Shown: piece after piece, positions 8,828 to 16,644 of the stretch
How positions within the stretch are numbered: position 1 is the stretch's first letter
Layout of the letters: every line of letters starts with the position of its first letter
Position numbers and translations under genes: made by a program
From: an uncultured Clostridia bacterium
Lineage (GTDB): Bacteria; Bacillota; Clostridia; Christensenellales; UBA1242
Length of the DNA: 47,463 bases
Direction: 5' to 3'
Assembly (NCBI GenBank): GCA_934757865.1
Contig: CAKVLS010000007.1
Span: 1 to 47,463, forward strand
Notes under the pieces: model-generated
Told to the model about the DNA's origin: nothing
Database searches by the model: none
What the model saw: only the letters and a program-made list of their open reading frames with translations

Positions 8828-10567
8828 ATGAAAAAGTATAATTATTATGGATTAGGGCTTATGGGAGGAGCTTTTCTTGGTGGAAGAAATAGCTCTCTTG
8901 TCGCTCTTAATATTGATGGGAAAAATGTTGTAAAAGAAGGCTCAAAACAAAGATTTGTGGCGCTGCGTGACATAGTATTTTTGCGTGGATTTTTTACATT
9001 TATTAACCTGATTATCACATTTTTTGGAGCGATGGATTTGTCGCTTATTTTGCTCAATGATAGCCTTTTGTCAAAAGAAGTGGAGTACAAATTAAAAGTT
9101 AGAAAAGACCTTATGAAGTTTTACGGACTTATGCTACTTGTGGCGTTAGGATCTTTTGTCTTGATGCCGGTTGCGGTATTTTTGGTACTTAGATTTTTGG
9201 TTAAGGCAAGCTCTTGGGCGGACGGCATAATGGCTCTTGTTAGAGGTCTATCTATTGTTATGTTTTTACTTTTGCTTAGATGTTTTAGGGTTACAAAAAA
9301 TGTCTACCAATACAACTACGCTCTAAACAAAGTCAACAATGCAATGAAAGGCACAAAATACCTAGACTATACCGCAGTAAAAATGAGCAGCGGACAAGCG
9401 GTTTTTTCGGCAAGCAACTTTATGCTATTTAGCTTTTTGTTATGCTATATGATAGTGCCATTTATTACCTTTAATATCCACTATTTACTTAATATTTTAA
9501 TCAAAATAGCATTTTCTATTTTGTTTATTTGTCTTGCGTACGAGGTGCTTTTTGGTATAGAATATTTGTATAGAAAAAATAAATTTTTGCACGCTTTGGC
9601 TTATCCGTTTTTGGGACTTAGTATGCTCACCGCCAAAAAGTGCACTGACGGAAATATTAAGACAATAACTTATGCTTATGAGGAACTAATACTTATGACT
9701 ACCACAAGAAGTGATTTTAGAGAAGATAGAGAGAGTTTTAGACAGGTCTATAACGATATAAAAACTCAGTTATTTGACGCTGGTATTGATGAGGCGAGAG
9801 AGGCGGATTACCTTATATGTGACACATTAGGACTTGATGTTACAGCACTTATCACAAAGGACAGCTTTTCGAAAGACGAGGTTAAACAGCTTAACAAAGT
9901 TTTGAAAGAGAGATTGAAGAGAAAGCCTCTTTGCAAAATTGTTCACAAAAGGAACTTTTATGGTAGGGACTTTTTTGTGGACGAAAATGTTTTGTCTCCA
10001 AGGCAAGAGACAGAAATTTTGACCAATATCGTAATAAAAGATATTGATAGCAAACTTAAAAATAAGACCGTGCTTGACCTATGCACAGGTAGTGGAGCAA
10101 TAGGTATAACTATAGCGCTTGAAACAAAATGCAAAGTTACGGCTAGTGACAAAAGTGCTAAGGCACTAAATATAGCTCAAAAAAATGCCGAAAAATTGGG
10201 CGCTTCGGTACAATTTATAAAAAGTGATATGTTCAAAGGCTTGAAGAACGCCGGTAAGTTTGATATAATAGTATCGAATCCACCATATATCGCTAGCAAA
10301 GATATAGCAAGTCTTGATGCTGAGGTAAAAAATTATGACCCACTTATGGCACTAGACGGCGGTAGTGATGGGCTTGATTTTTATCGTATAATAGCCAAAA
10401 ACGCCCCTGACTTTTTAACTAAGGGTGGCAAGTTGTACCTAGAGATAGGTTATGACGAGGCGGCGGCTGTTAGCGAAATGTTAAAGAAAGATTTTGAAAA
10501 TATAGAAGTAATAAAAGACTACGATGATATGGACAGAATTGTAGTTGCGACCAAAAGGGAAAAATAA
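8828..10567 (+). CDS. prmC: YqhQ(DUF1385)-PrmC fusion: membrane domain plus release-factor methyltransferase
   Basis: A 579-residue fusion. Residues 1 to about 300 are a divergent YqhQ/DUF1385 membrane domain (start YYGLGLMGGAFLGGRN, several hydrophobic helices up to about 250, then LAYPFLGLSMLTAKKCTDG). Residues about 310-579 are PrmC, the SAM-dependent enzyme that methylates the GGQ glutamine of release factors: helical N-domain, SAM loop DLCTGSGAIG at 417-426 and catalytic NPPY at 484-487. The stop overlaps the prfA start by one base (TAATG), so enzyme and substrate are co-translated. The two halves are usually separate neighbouring genes. No Shine-Dalgarno precedes the ATG; AATAAT ends six bases before it, so it may be leaderless. 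Confidence 0.92.
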   Translation: MKKYNYYGLGLMGGAFLGGRNSSLVALNIDGKNVVKEGSKQRFVALRDIVFLRGFFTFINLIITFFGAMDLSLILLNDSLLSKEVEYKLKVRKDLMKFYGLMLLVALGSFVLMPVAVFLVLRFLVKASSWADGIMALVRGLSIVMFLLLLRCFRVTKNVYQYNYALNKVNNAMKGTKYLDYTAVKMSSGQAVFSASNFMLFSFLLCYMIVPFITFNIHYLLNILIKIAFSILFICLAYEVLFGIEYLYRKNKFLHALAYPFLGLSMLTAKKCTDGNIKTITYAYEELILMTTTRSDFREDRESFRQVYNDIKTQLFDAGIDEAREADYLICDTLGLDVTALITKDSFSKDEVKQLNKVLKERLKRKPLCKIVHKRNFYGRDFFVDENVLSPRQETEILTNIVIKDIDSKLKNKTVLDLCTGSGAIGITIALETKCKVTASDKSAKALNIAQKNAEKLGASVQFIKSDMFKGLKNAGKFDIIVSNPPYIASKDIASLDAEVKNYDPLMALDGGSDGLDFYRIIAKNAPDFLTKGGKLYLEIGYDEAAAVSEMLKKDFENIEVIKDYDDMDRIVVATKREK

Positions 10568-11637
10568 TGATAGAGAAATTAGGAAAAATTGAAGAGAGAT
10601 ACAACGAACTAACTCAAAAGATTGGCGACCCAGAAATAATCGCCAACAATAGAGAGTGGAAGAAGCTTGCAAAAGAGCATAGTGATTTGACACCTATCAT
10701 CGAAGAATATGAGAAGTTAAAGAAATGCGTTACTTCATTAGAAGAGGACGAAAAGCTTTTGAAGGTGGAAAAAGACGCTGAGATGTTAGAGCTTTTGCAA
10801 GAAGAGATAAAAGGTCTAAAAGCTCAAAGAGAGCAACTTGACGAAAACCTAAAAATTTTGCTTTTGCCAAAAGACGCCAACGATGACAAAAACGTTATCA
10901 TAGAGATAAGAGGTGGCGCAGGTGGTGATGAGGCAGCACTTTTTGCAAGCGAGCTTGTTAGAATGTACGAGATGTATGCCGAGCGTCATAGATGGAAGAC
11001 TGAGATGATTAACTACAACGAGATTGAGCTAGGCGGCGTAAAAGAAGCTGTATTTATGATACAAGGCGTTGGCGCTTATTCTAAGCTTAAGTTTGAGAGT
11101 GGTGTTCACAGAGTCCAAAGAGTTCCTGAGACAGAGTCTCAAGGCAGAGTTCACACATCTACTGTTACAGTTGCAGTTTTGCCAGAGCTAGAAGAAGTTG
11201 AGTTTGAGATTTTGGACAAAGACCTAAAAATAGACACTTATAGAAGTAGCGGCGCTGGTGGACAACACGTTAACAAGACAGAGTCCGCTATAAGAATTAC
11301 ACACCTTCCTACTGGTATAGTAGTTGCTTGCCAAGACGAGCGTAGCCAGATAAAGAATAAAGAAAAAGCTATGACCGTCCTAAAAAGTAAACTTTATGAC
11401 TACTATCAAGGTCAAAAAGACAAAGAGTACGCAGATACTCGTAAATCACAAGTAGGTACTGGGGATAGAAGTGAGAGAATAAGAACATACAACTTCCCAC
11501 AAGGCAGAATAACAGACCACAGAATCAACTACACTGCATACAACCTATTAGAGTTTATGAACGGCGACCTTGATGACCTTTTGACCGAGCTACAAATAGC
11601 TGACCAAAAGGCAAAACTTGAAAGCCTAAATGAGTAG
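10567..11637 (+). CDS. prfA: Peptide chain release factor 1
   Basis: RF1 reads UAA and UAG and triggers peptide release. The 356-residue protein is full length. The stop-codon recognition tripeptide is PET at 187-189 within HRVQRVPETESQGRVHTS, and the catalytic GGQ is at 231-233 within GAGGQHVNKTESA. PxT and not SPF marks RF1 against RF2. It is translationally coupled to the upstream PrmC fusion, whose product should methylate its GGQ. RF1 alone can serve every stop codon used in this window, since none is UGA. Confidence 0.98.
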   Translation: MIEKLGKIEERYNELTQKIGDPEIIANNREWKKLAKEHSDLTPIIEEYEKLKKCVTSLEEDEKLLKVEKDAEMLELLQEEIKGLKAQREQLDENLKILLLPKDANDDKNVIIEIRGGAGGDEAALFASELVRMYEMYAERHRWKTEMINYNEIELGGVKEAVFMIQGVGAYSKLKFESGVHRVQRVPETESQGRVHTSTVTVAVLPELEEVEFEILDKDLKIDTYRSSGAGGQHVNKTESAIRITHLPTGIVVACQDERSQIKNKEKAMTVLKSKLYDYYQGQKDKEYADTRKSQVGTGDRSERIRTYNFPQGRITDHRINYTAYNLLEFMNGDLDDLLTELQIADQKAKLESLNE

Positions 11638-11666
11638 TTGAGAAATTATTATTTTTGTGCTAAAAT
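11638..11666 (+). promoter_or_regulatory. Promoter of the 11701 gene
   Basis: TTGAGA and TAAAAT separated by 17 bases. The -35 starts at the base after the prfA stop codon. Confidence 0.75.
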
Positions 11667-11700
11667 TATTACATAGATAAATTCCACAAAGGAGACTTTT

Positions 11701-13449
11701 ATGGAAAACACAACAGAAGAAATGTATTTTAGACCTAACGGCGCACAGCTTACGGATAAAGTAGATATTGAAGCCGATAAGACTCTTCGCCGCAAAGATA
11801 TTTTGCGTAACGCAGAGTTAGGCAGAATTAACGAATCGGGTAGATATGTTATTCCGGCAGCCGTTTTGAAAGAACTTCTTTTTATGACTAAATACATATT
11901 TAGAGAAGATTATGAAACTGTCCTAAAAGAGTCAAAAGACACTTTTGAGTTTAAGGCAAGAGGCTTTTTGCCTGTTTTTGGTGCAGTTGAGTTTAGGCTT
12001 GTAATTAACGAAAAGATAGCTAAACTATTTATTTTAGAAAATGTATATAGAGAGTTTAACGGCTATCAAGAGATTTATGGTGAGCAAATAAGCGAATGTG
12101 CTTGCGACGGCTCAAAAGATGAATTTATCGAAAAACTTTTCACTTTGTACAATTTCAAAGTTGTTGAAGAAGAGGATTTAGAGGGCAAACGCCCAGAGGA
12201 TCTAGCGGATAGCGAGGACAAAATCCACGCCATTATGTTCACTAAGATTTACCTTAATATGATTTCTAAGGATTACCTAAAAGTTTCTGCAAATGACGAA
12301 AAAGAGACTTTTGATGATCTTGTTGGCATGCTAAAAGAGCAAGGCGGAGATTATGGTAAAAAGGTTTTAAGACACTTTATTGACCGCATAGAAAAACGCC
12401 CTGACATCATGCAGATAAAAGACGAAGATGGTTATAACGAGTCTCTTAACGATATGCTTATAGGAGCTATCGAGGTAGCAACTACCGAGGACGATATAAA
12501 AGACCCTGGCATAGAAGAACTTTATCGTAGAGTATACCAAAGACGCTATGAAAAAACAGATGACCATATGAAAGAGGCTCAACTTGGTGTTAAAATAGCA
12601 CTTGCTGAGCAAGTAACTGACAAAATACTTGGCGCTAAAATGAGCACTCAAGAAGCTGCAATAGATAGCTTTTTGGATATGCTTGGTACTAAGCCAAATG
12701 AAACAAAAGTAGCAACTAACATATCTGAGCAAGGTAGAAATGCACTAGAAGAAATATCAAAACCTATCTTGAAACAAACTTTGAAAACTCCAACTACAAA
12801 TCAAGAAGCAGCGACTGCCGAGGTAAAAGCCGCTGCTGATAAGCAAACTGCCGAGGTTAAACCAGCTGAGGTAAAACCAGCACCTGCGGCTAAGAAACCA
12901 GAAACAAAATCAGCAGATAAACCTTCTGACATTTGGAAATATAAATTAGCACAAACTTTTGTCCCAGTAAAACCAGGGAAATCAAAACCTGCTGATCAAA
13001 AGAAATCTACAGGCGGAGCTCCTAAATTAACAACTCCACAAGTTAAAAATCAAGCTCCAAATAGAGTAGAACCTCCACAAGAGAATACTTCTCCTGAGAA
13101 TTCTATCAGTATTGGTCTTCAAGCAGCAATAAAACTTAGAGAAAAGAACCAAGGGCGATGTTCTCCTCCTCCAGGTGTTAAGGGGTATATTGAATCTCAA
13201 TGGGATTGTAATCAAACATCTAAAATGTATGATTCTGGAAAAGAAGTAGCAGGTAATGACTTTCCAAGTGTAGCAGAATTTGGCGGGGATACGGACATCT
13301 CTGGATCTGCTGTTAAAGGAAATACTGATGATCAAAAATATGTCGGGATAAAAAAAGATACAACTGCAGAAAATCAAATCACAGCTGCCAAAAATCATGA
13401 AAATGAACTTCCTTCTAAAGCTCCAGAAGAGCGTACTTTAGAACAATAA
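11701..13449 (+). CDS. Unrecognised protein with Pro/Ala/Lys-rich linker
   Basis: A 582-residue protein I do not recognise. Residues 1 to about 345 look folded: a strand-rich part (about 50-120, RGFLPVFGAVEFRLVINEKIAKLFI) and an acidic helical part. From about 360 to 450 there is a low-complexity linker rich in A, K, P and T (AEVKPAEVKPAPAAKKPE). The tail to 582 is polar and probably disordered. No signal peptide or membrane helix is visible, so it is likely cytoplasmic. AAAGGAGA precedes the ATG. No terminator separates it from the 13529 gene, which nonetheless has its own promoter. Confidence 0.75.
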   Translation: MENTTEEMYFRPNGAQLTDKVDIEADKTLRRKDILRNAELGRINESGRYVIPAAVLKELLFMTKYIFREDYETVLKESKDTFEFKARGFLPVFGAVEFRLVINEKIAKLFILENVYREFNGYQEIYGEQISECACDGSKDEFIEKLFTLYNFKVVEEEDLEGKRPEDLADSEDKIHAIMFTKIYLNMISKDYLKVSANDEKETFDDLVGMLKEQGGDYGKKVLRHFIDRIEKRPDIMQIKDEDGYNESLNDMLIGAIEVATTEDDIKDPGIEELYRRVYQRRYEKTDDHMKEAQLGVKIALAEQVTDKILGAKMSTQEAAIDSFLDMLGTKPNETKVATNISEQGRNALEEISKPILKQTLKTPTTNQEAATAEVKAAADKQTAEVKPAEVKPAPAAKKPETKSADKPSDIWKYKLAQTFVPVKPGKSKPADQKKSTGGAPKLTTPQVKNQAPNRVEPPQENTSPENSISIGLQAAIKLREKNQGRCSPPPGVKGYIESQWDCNQTSKMYDSGKEVAGNDFPSVAEFGGDTDISGSAVKGNTDDQKYVGIKKDTTAENQITAAKNHENELPSKAPEERTLEQ

Positions 13450-13477
13450 TATACATAAGTTTTAATAAAATTCACTA

Positions 13478-13506
13478 TTGACAATATAATATTATTATAT
13501 TATAAT
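13478..13506 (+). promoter_or_regulatory. Consensus promoter of the 13529 gene
   Basis: TTGACA at 13478-13483, 17 bases, TATAAT at 13501-13506: an exact consensus match. Confidence 0.9.
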
Positions 13507-13528
13507 ACAACCATAGGAAGGTGGGAAT

Positions 13529-14086
13529 ATGGCTATAGTTAGTTTACCAGGGAAATATGTACCAATAAAGAATTATAAGATTTATACGGCAACTTTGGAT
13601 CCAAAAGTAGATCCAGATACAATGCAACCAATTGGTGAAAGATTAACTTATCAATACAAAGTTATTATGGATAAATTTAACAATGTTTATGTTTTGCCAA
13701 TGAAAGATGGTAAGACTATGTTTTCTATGTCAGACATTGTTGAAGCAGCAAGTGGAAATGAAGAGAAAATGCTTAAAATTGAAAATATAAGAAATTCTCT
13801 TATGGATACTTACAATGCAGACCTGTTGGGACGAGAGTGGATGGATTATTTTTACAAAGAGCTTACTAATGAAGCTACTAACAAAACTGTTCTAAAAGAG
13901 CTTGAGGAAGATACTCAAAAGAGACTACATGAGACTGTAAAAATGCCAGATCATGTATCTAGTTATGAAGAGCTTTCTAAAAATCAAAATCAAGTAGCAG
14001 TCCTTGCAGCATCAGCTTGTTATCCAGAAAAAGGTATGAGAAAAGCTCCAACAATTGCCCCAAAAGATACTCCAAAGGAGCAATAA
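13529..14086 (+). CDS. Unrecognised 185-residue protein
   Basis: A soluble protein of unknown family. Residues 1 to about 70 look strand-rich (YVPIKNYKIYTATLDP, YKVIMDKFNNVYVLPMKDG), the middle is helical and the last 40 residues are polar. The AGGAAGGTGGG site and a perfect consensus promoter suggest high expression. It follows the 582-residue gene, but its promoter makes it a separate unit. A hairpin terminator lies 15 bases after the stop. No homologue comes to mind and no function is proposed. Confidence 0.75.
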   Translation: MAIVSLPGKYVPIKNYKIYTATLDPKVDPDTMQPIGERLTYQYKVIMDKFNNVYVLPMKDGKTMFSMSDIVEAASGNEEKMLKIENIRNSLMDTYNADLLGREWMDYFYKELTNEATNKTVLKELEEDTQKRLHETVKMPDHVSSYEELSKNQNQVAVLAASACYPEKGMRKAPTIAPKDTPKEQ

Positions 14087-14100
14087 TCTAATATATAAGA

Positions 14101-14126
14101 AGAAGGTTGCCAAGCCTTCTTTTTTA
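14101..14126 (+). terminator. Terminator after the 13529 gene
   Basis: AGAAGG/CCTTCT around an eight-base loop, followed by TTTTTT. Confidence 0.85.
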
Positions 14127-14173
14127 TATATAATATATTTATATAATTTTTTAGGTATATTAAGAAAAAAATG

Positions 14174-14202
14174 TTGACATACACGGCGTGGTATGTTAAA
14201 AT
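14174..14202 (+). promoter_or_regulatory. Promoter of the rpmG-secE-nusG-rplKA operon
   Basis: TTGACA at 14174-14179 and TAAAAT at 14197-14202, 17 bases apart, about 54 bases before rpmG. Confidence 0.9.
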
Positions 14203-14255
14203 CTAATCAGCATCCAGATTTTCGGGTGTTAATTTTTTGAAAAGGTGATAATTCA

Positions 14256-14405
14256 ATGAGAACAAGAATCACATTAGCTTGCACAGAATGCAAACAAAGA
14301 AACTATGACGATATGAAAAATAAGAAGAACGATCCTGATAGAATCGAGCTTAAAAAATATTGCAAGTTCTGTCAAAAGCACACAGTTCATAAAGAAACAA
14401 AGTAA
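14256..14405 (+). CDS. rpmG: 50S ribosomal protein L33 (zinc form)
   Basis: A 49-residue L33. It starts MRTRITLACTECKQRNYDD and carries two CxxC pairs (CTEC near residue 9 and CKFC near residue 36), the zinc-binding form. AAAGGTGAT precedes the ATG. The position directly before secE and nusG is the classic bacterial order and supports the call. It is the first gene of the operon. Confidence 0.96.
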   Translation: MRTRITLACTECKQRNYDDMKNKKNDPDRIELKKYCKFCQKHTVHKETK

Positions 14406-14422
14406 TTTCGGAGGTATATTTT

Positions 14423-14770
14423 ATGGCAAACAACCAAGAACAAACTACCGAAAAAGTTTTGACCGAAAAAGAACAAAAACGAGCTTTGAAACAGGCTGAA
14501 AAAGAGCAAAAGGCTACCGAAAAAGCTGCCGCTAAAGAAAAGGCTAAAAAGCAAAAGGAAAAAGCAAAGAAAGAAAAAGGCCCTAACAAAATGGTTAAGA
14601 AGTTCAAAGAAATGAACTCTGAACTAAAGAAAGTTACTTGGCCTAGCTTTAAGACTGTAGTTAAGTCTACCGGCGTAATCATTGCTGTAGTACTTGTGTT
14701 TACTGTAGCTTTATTTGGCATAGAGACTGTACTTGGTCTTATCTTCAACTTGTTTACAAAAAATCTATAA
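14423..14770 (+). CDS. secE: Preprotein translocase subunit SecE
   Basis: SecE is the small clamp subunit of the SecYEG protein channel. In this 115-residue protein the first 50 residues are a long Lys/Glu/Ala-rich cytoplasmic extension. The conserved amphipathic part follows (FKEMNSELKKVTWPSFKTVV, with the typical ELKKVTWP) and then one membrane helix (about 80-105). The TCGGAGG site is seven to nine bases before the ATG. It lies between rpmG and nusG as in most bacteria. Confidence 0.96.
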   Translation: MANNQEQTTEKVLTEKEQKRALKQAEKEQKATEKAAAKEKAKKQKEKAKKEKGPNKMVKKFKEMNSELKKVTWPSFKTVVKSTGVIIAVVLVFTVALFGIETVLGLIFNLFTKNL

Positions 14771-14787
14771 TTTAGAGGAAGTTTTTG

Positions 14788-15309
14788 ATGGAAAATAACG
14801 AAGCAAAATGGTATGTTCTACACACACTTTCTGGATACGAAAATGTCGCTAAGACTAATCTAGAGATGGTTGTAAAGAAATACAATATGGAAGACCGTAT
14901 CTTTGAGATACTTATTCCTACCGAGGAGTCTATTGAAGATAGAAACGGCAAAAAGAAAATCGTTACTAGAAAACTTTTGCCTAGCTACATTGTTGTCAAG
15001 ATGATTTATGGCGATGACCTATGGCACAACATTACTCGTACTAGAGGTATTACAGGTTTTGTTGGCCCTAACGGTAGAGCTCTACCGCTAACTGATGACG
15101 AGGTTAGAAGACTAAAACTTGAAACTGTCACTGTAAACATTGACCTTCATGTTGGAGACAAAGTCGAAGTAATCGATGGACCATTTGCAAGTCAAGCAGG
15201 CTCTGTACTTTCGGTTGACGCCGAGAACAGCAGATGCCGTATCAATGTTGAGATGTTCGGTCGTGACATACCTGTAGATTTGGAATTCAACCAAATCCGT
15301 AAAATTTAA
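14788..15309 (+). CDS. nusG: Transcription termination/antitermination factor NusG
   Basis: NusG binds RNA polymerase and couples it to Rho or the ribosome. The 173-residue protein has the NGN domain (KWYVLHTLSGYENVAKTNLE, then ILIPTEE, LLPSYIVVKM and GITGFVG) and a C-terminal KOW domain (VGDKVEVIDGPFASQAGSV). I start it at the ATG at 14788, nine bases after GAGG; a TTG one codon upstream is less likely. rplK follows after about 100 bases that hold a probable L1-binding site. Confidence 0.97.
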   Translation: MENNEAKWYVLHTLSGYENVAKTNLEMVVKKYNMEDRIFEILIPTEESIEDRNGKKKIVTRKLLPSYIVVKMIYGDDLWHNITRTRGITGFVGPNGRALPLTDDEVRRLKLETVTVNIDLHVGDKVEVIDGPFASQAGSVLSVDAENSRCRINVEMFGRDIPVDLEFNQIRKI

Positions 15310-15334
15310 TAATTATTTGCTTTTAGCAGTAATT

Positions 15335-15386
15335 ATATAGTGGGAGAAATGTAAATCTTTCTATGCATTTCGCTATACCACATGCC
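15335..15386 (+). promoter_or_regulatory. Probable L1-binding site upstream of rplK
   Basis: GTGGGAG (15340-15346) and TATACCAC (15375-15382) flank a GAAATG/CATTTC stem. The pattern GTGGGAG...ATACCAC repeats the L1-binding part of 23S rRNA (helix 76 region). L1 represses its own operon by binding such mimics. It ends a few bases before the rplK ribosome binding site. Confidence 0.75.
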
Positions 15387-15409
15387 AAATGGCAGGAGGA
15401 TAATTTATT

Positions 15410-15835
15410 ATGGCTAAAAAAATAAGTGCTGTTGTTAAATTACAACTACCAGCTGGTAAAGCAACTCCTGGACCACCAGTAGGTTCTTCTCTTGGACCTC
15501 ATGGTATTAACATTCCAGGCTTTACTAAAGAGTTTAACGACAAAACAGCTAGTCAAGCAGGTTTAATAATCCCAGTTGTTATTACAATCTACCAAGACAG
15601 AAGTTTTGATTTCGTTTTGAAAACTCCACCAGCTGCTGTTTTAATCAAAAAAGCATGCAAAATTGAGAGTGGTTCTGCTAAACCTAACAAGACCAAAGTT
15701 GCTACAATGACTATGGCTCAAGTAAAAGAAATCGCAGAGCTAAAAATGCCAGACCTAAACGCTGCTAGTCTAGAATCTGCAATCAGTATGATTAAAGGTA
15801 CAGCTAGAAGTATGGGCGTTACAGTTGTTGACTAA
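15410..15835 (+). CDS. rplK: 50S ribosomal protein L11
   Basis: L11 forms the GTPase-associated centre with 23S rRNA and L10/L12. The 141-residue length is exactly typical. It starts KISAVVKLQLPAGKATPGPP, with PVGSSLGPHGINI following, and ends with the RNA-binding domain including TARSMGV. GGCAGGAGGAT precedes the ATG. It lies between two similar hairpins read as L1-binding sites and pairs with rplA, as in nearly all bacteria. Confidence 0.98.
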   Translation: MAKKISAVVKLQLPAGKATPGPPVGSSLGPHGINIPGFTKEFNDKTASQAGLIIPVVITIYQDRSFDFVLKTPPAAVLIKKACKIESGSAKPNKTKVATMTMAQVKEIAELKMPDLNAASLESAISMIKGTARSMGVTVVD

Positions 15836-15847
15836 AAAATTATTTTA

Positions 15848-15891
15848 GTGGGAGAACCTTGCTATTAAAATATTAGGTTCAATATTACCAC
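15848..15891 (+). promoter_or_regulatory. Probable L1-binding site upstream of rplA
   Basis: The second copy of the same design: GTGGGAG (15848-15854), a perfect GAACCT/AGGTTC stem, then ATTACCAC ending at 15891. The rplA Shine-Dalgarno GGGAGG begins at the next base, so L1 bound here should block initiation directly. Confidence 0.78.
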
Positions 15892-15902
15892 GGGAGGAAA
15901 AT

Positions 15903-16586
15903 ATGAAAGTAGGAAAAAGATACAGAGAGTGTCTTGCAAGTGTTGATAAGACAAAACTTTATGAACCAGCAGAAGCTCTTGACCTTGTAACAAAAACTGC
16001 TAAAGCTAAGTTTGATGAGACAATCGAATTGCACGTTAAGCTAGGCGTAGACGGTAGAAATGCTGACCAACAAGTTAGAGGTACAGTAGTTCTTCCAGCT
16101 GGTACTGGTAAAACAGTTAAAGTTCTTGTTATCGCAAGAGGTGATAAAGCTGACGATGCTACAAAAGCAGGCGCAGACTTTGTTGGTGCTGAAGACATGA
16201 TTGCAAAAATCCAAGGCGGATGGTTAGACTTTGATGTATGTATCACAACCCCAGATATGATGGGTCTTGTTGGTAGAATCGCTAAAGTCCTAGGCCCTAG
16301 AGGCTTAATGCCAAACCCTAAGAGTGGAACAGTTACTATGGATGTAACAAAAGCAATCAACGATGTTAAAGCTGGTAAAGTTGAATACAGACTTGACAAG
16401 AACAACATTATCCACGTTTCTATTGGTAAAGCAAGCTTCGGCGCAGAGAAGTTAATGGACAACTTTGACGCTCTAATGACAGCTCTAGTAAAAGCTAAAC
16501 CAGCTGCTGCTAAAGGAACATATCTTCGTAGTGTAACAGTTACAAGCACTATGGGACCTGGAATTAAAGTAAATTACAAAGCATAA
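15903..16586 (+). CDS. rplA: 50S ribosomal protein L1
   Basis: L1 forms the mobile stalk at the E site and is a translational repressor of its own mRNA. At 227 residues it is full length. Motifs are TIELHVKLGVDGRNADQQVR, VVLPAGTGKTVKV, DMMGLVGRIAKVLGPRGLMP and the C-terminal SVTVTSTMGPGIKV. The gene is preceded by the second 23S-like hairpin and GGGAGG. The usual next genes rplJ and rplL are not here but about 7.7 kb downstream; a terminator follows at once. Confidence 0.98.
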   Translation: MKVGKRYRECLASVDKTKLYEPAEALDLVTKTAKAKFDETIELHVKLGVDGRNADQQVRGTVVLPAGTGKTVKVLVIARGDKADDATKAGADFVGAEDMIAKIQGGWLDFDVCITTPDMMGLVGRIAKVLGPRGLMPNPKSGTVTMDVTKAINDVKAGKVEYRLDKNNIIHVSIGKASFGAEKLMDNFDALMTALVKAKPAAAKGTYLRSVTVTSTMGPGIKVNYKA

Positions 16587-16609
16587 TTATAAATCATACA
16601 AATAAAAAA

Positions 16610-16638
16610 AATAGAGTGACTGGCTCTATTTTTTTTTG
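16610..16638. terminator. Bidirectional terminator between rplA and the ferritin-like gene
   Basis: AATAGAG/CTCTATT with A and T runs on both sides can end the operon on the plus strand and the convergent 16645 gene on the minus strand. Confidence 0.85.
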
Positions 16639-16644
16639 TTTATA

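Noticed and set aside
15959..16549. Long open frame on the minus strand across rplA (196 codons)
   Set aside because: It lies fully antisense to rplA, has no ribosome binding site, and its reading reflects the codon pattern of rplA.
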